A stretch of DNA of 64,000 nucleotides, taken from NCBI RefSeq assembly GCF_021228295.1, contig NZ_JAJQPD010000002.1, positions 62,001-126,000 on the forward strand, read 5' to 3'. The notes beneath the pieces are model-generated. The model was not told the DNA's origin, searched no databases, and saw only the letters and a program-made list of their open reading frames with translations. This stretch comes from Agromyces humatus. Its GTDB lineage: Bacteria > Actinomycetota > Actinomycetes > Actinomycetales > Microbacteriaceae. A program made the translations under genes and the position numbers. This document shows, in pieces, positions 63,929-64,000 of this stretch; position 1 is the first letter of the stretch; each line of letters begins with the position of its first letter.

Positions 63929-64000
63929 ATGCCGAGGTCGCCTTCGAACGCGCCCTCTTCGAGGCGCTCCTTGACCGCCGTCAGGAAGCGGGCCGCGTCG
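63925..64000 (-). CDS. sucB: 2-oxoacid dehydrogenase E2 (SucB-like), C-terminal fragment
   Basis: The last 24 codons of a gene leaving the right edge: DAARFLTAVKERLEEGAFEG then DLGI and TAG. This is the usual end of the dihydrolipoyl acyltransferase catalytic domain, where D-A-A-R-F-L is highly kept. Its place next to lipB-lipA fits the 2-oxoglutarate dehydrogenase E2. The stop overlaps the convergent pseudokinase stop by four bases. Only the tail is seen. Confidence 0.7.
   Translation of the reverse strand, partial: DAARFLTAVKERLEEGAFEGDLGI

Overview
High-GC actinobacterial chromosome, most likely Microbacteriaceae. This placement is inferred from gene content and order: the block fasR-fabD-fabH-acpP-fabF next to aceE, glnA2-glnE-glnA, lipB-lipA beside sucB, a DUF3145 gene, a DUF4191 gene and a polyphosphate glucokinase. 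I see no insertion sequence, prophage, CRISPR array or rRNA.

Region 1 (1-10.4 kb) is accessory. It holds the end of a glutaminase with a STAS tail, a 14-helix MFS exporter, a SpoIIM-like membrane protein, a large LuxR/ATPase regulator, a small-multidrug-export protein, a DUF5996 protein and a VOC protein. Decayed genes lie among them: a hydrolase stub at 6.73 kb and a multiply frameshifted RraA-like gene at 10 kb. Region 2 (10.5-19.4 kb) has an exported-type alpha/beta hydrolase and then a same-strand peptide and amino-acid cluster: M24 peptidase, ThrE exporter, GadC-like antiporter, small membrane protein, M20 peptidase and APC permease.

Region 3 (19.5-24.5 kb) has two small regulated modules. 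A quinone-reductase-like MDR protein is divergent from a TetR repressor across four GTACnnnGTAC sites. A sulfane-sulfur operon (CoA-disulfide-reductase/rhodanese fusion, rhodanese, 32-codon ORF, CstR-type repressor) sits behind twin ATACCYnnGGGGTAT palindromes. Region 4 (24.9-31.0 kb) looks like a dormancy/hypoxia island: a DosS-like kinase, a DosR-like regulator, two tandem-USP proteins, a flavodoxin, a TM2 protein and a membrane protein. A 14-bp palindrome related to GGGACCTTCGTCCC recurs in the promoter regions of all of them.

Region 5 (31.0-39.1 kb) is mixed: a hydrolase, an RraA-like protein, a broken thioesterase gene, an MFS exporter, a zinc-ribbon/VSR-like nuclease, a family-A polymerase-like protein and a PadR regulator.

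Region 6 (39.1-64 kb) is core: type II fatty acid synthesis with its regulator, pyruvate dehydrogenase E1, a peroxiredoxin, tRNA-Val, a NIF3-family protein, a zinc-ribbon coiled-coil protein, RNase P RNA, ppgK, map, panB, the glutamine synthetase module with a well-formed GlnR-type box, lipoate genes, a membrane pseudokinase and the end of sucB. Core genes read through without frameshifts, so the broken genes elsewhere are more likely real decay than poor sequence.
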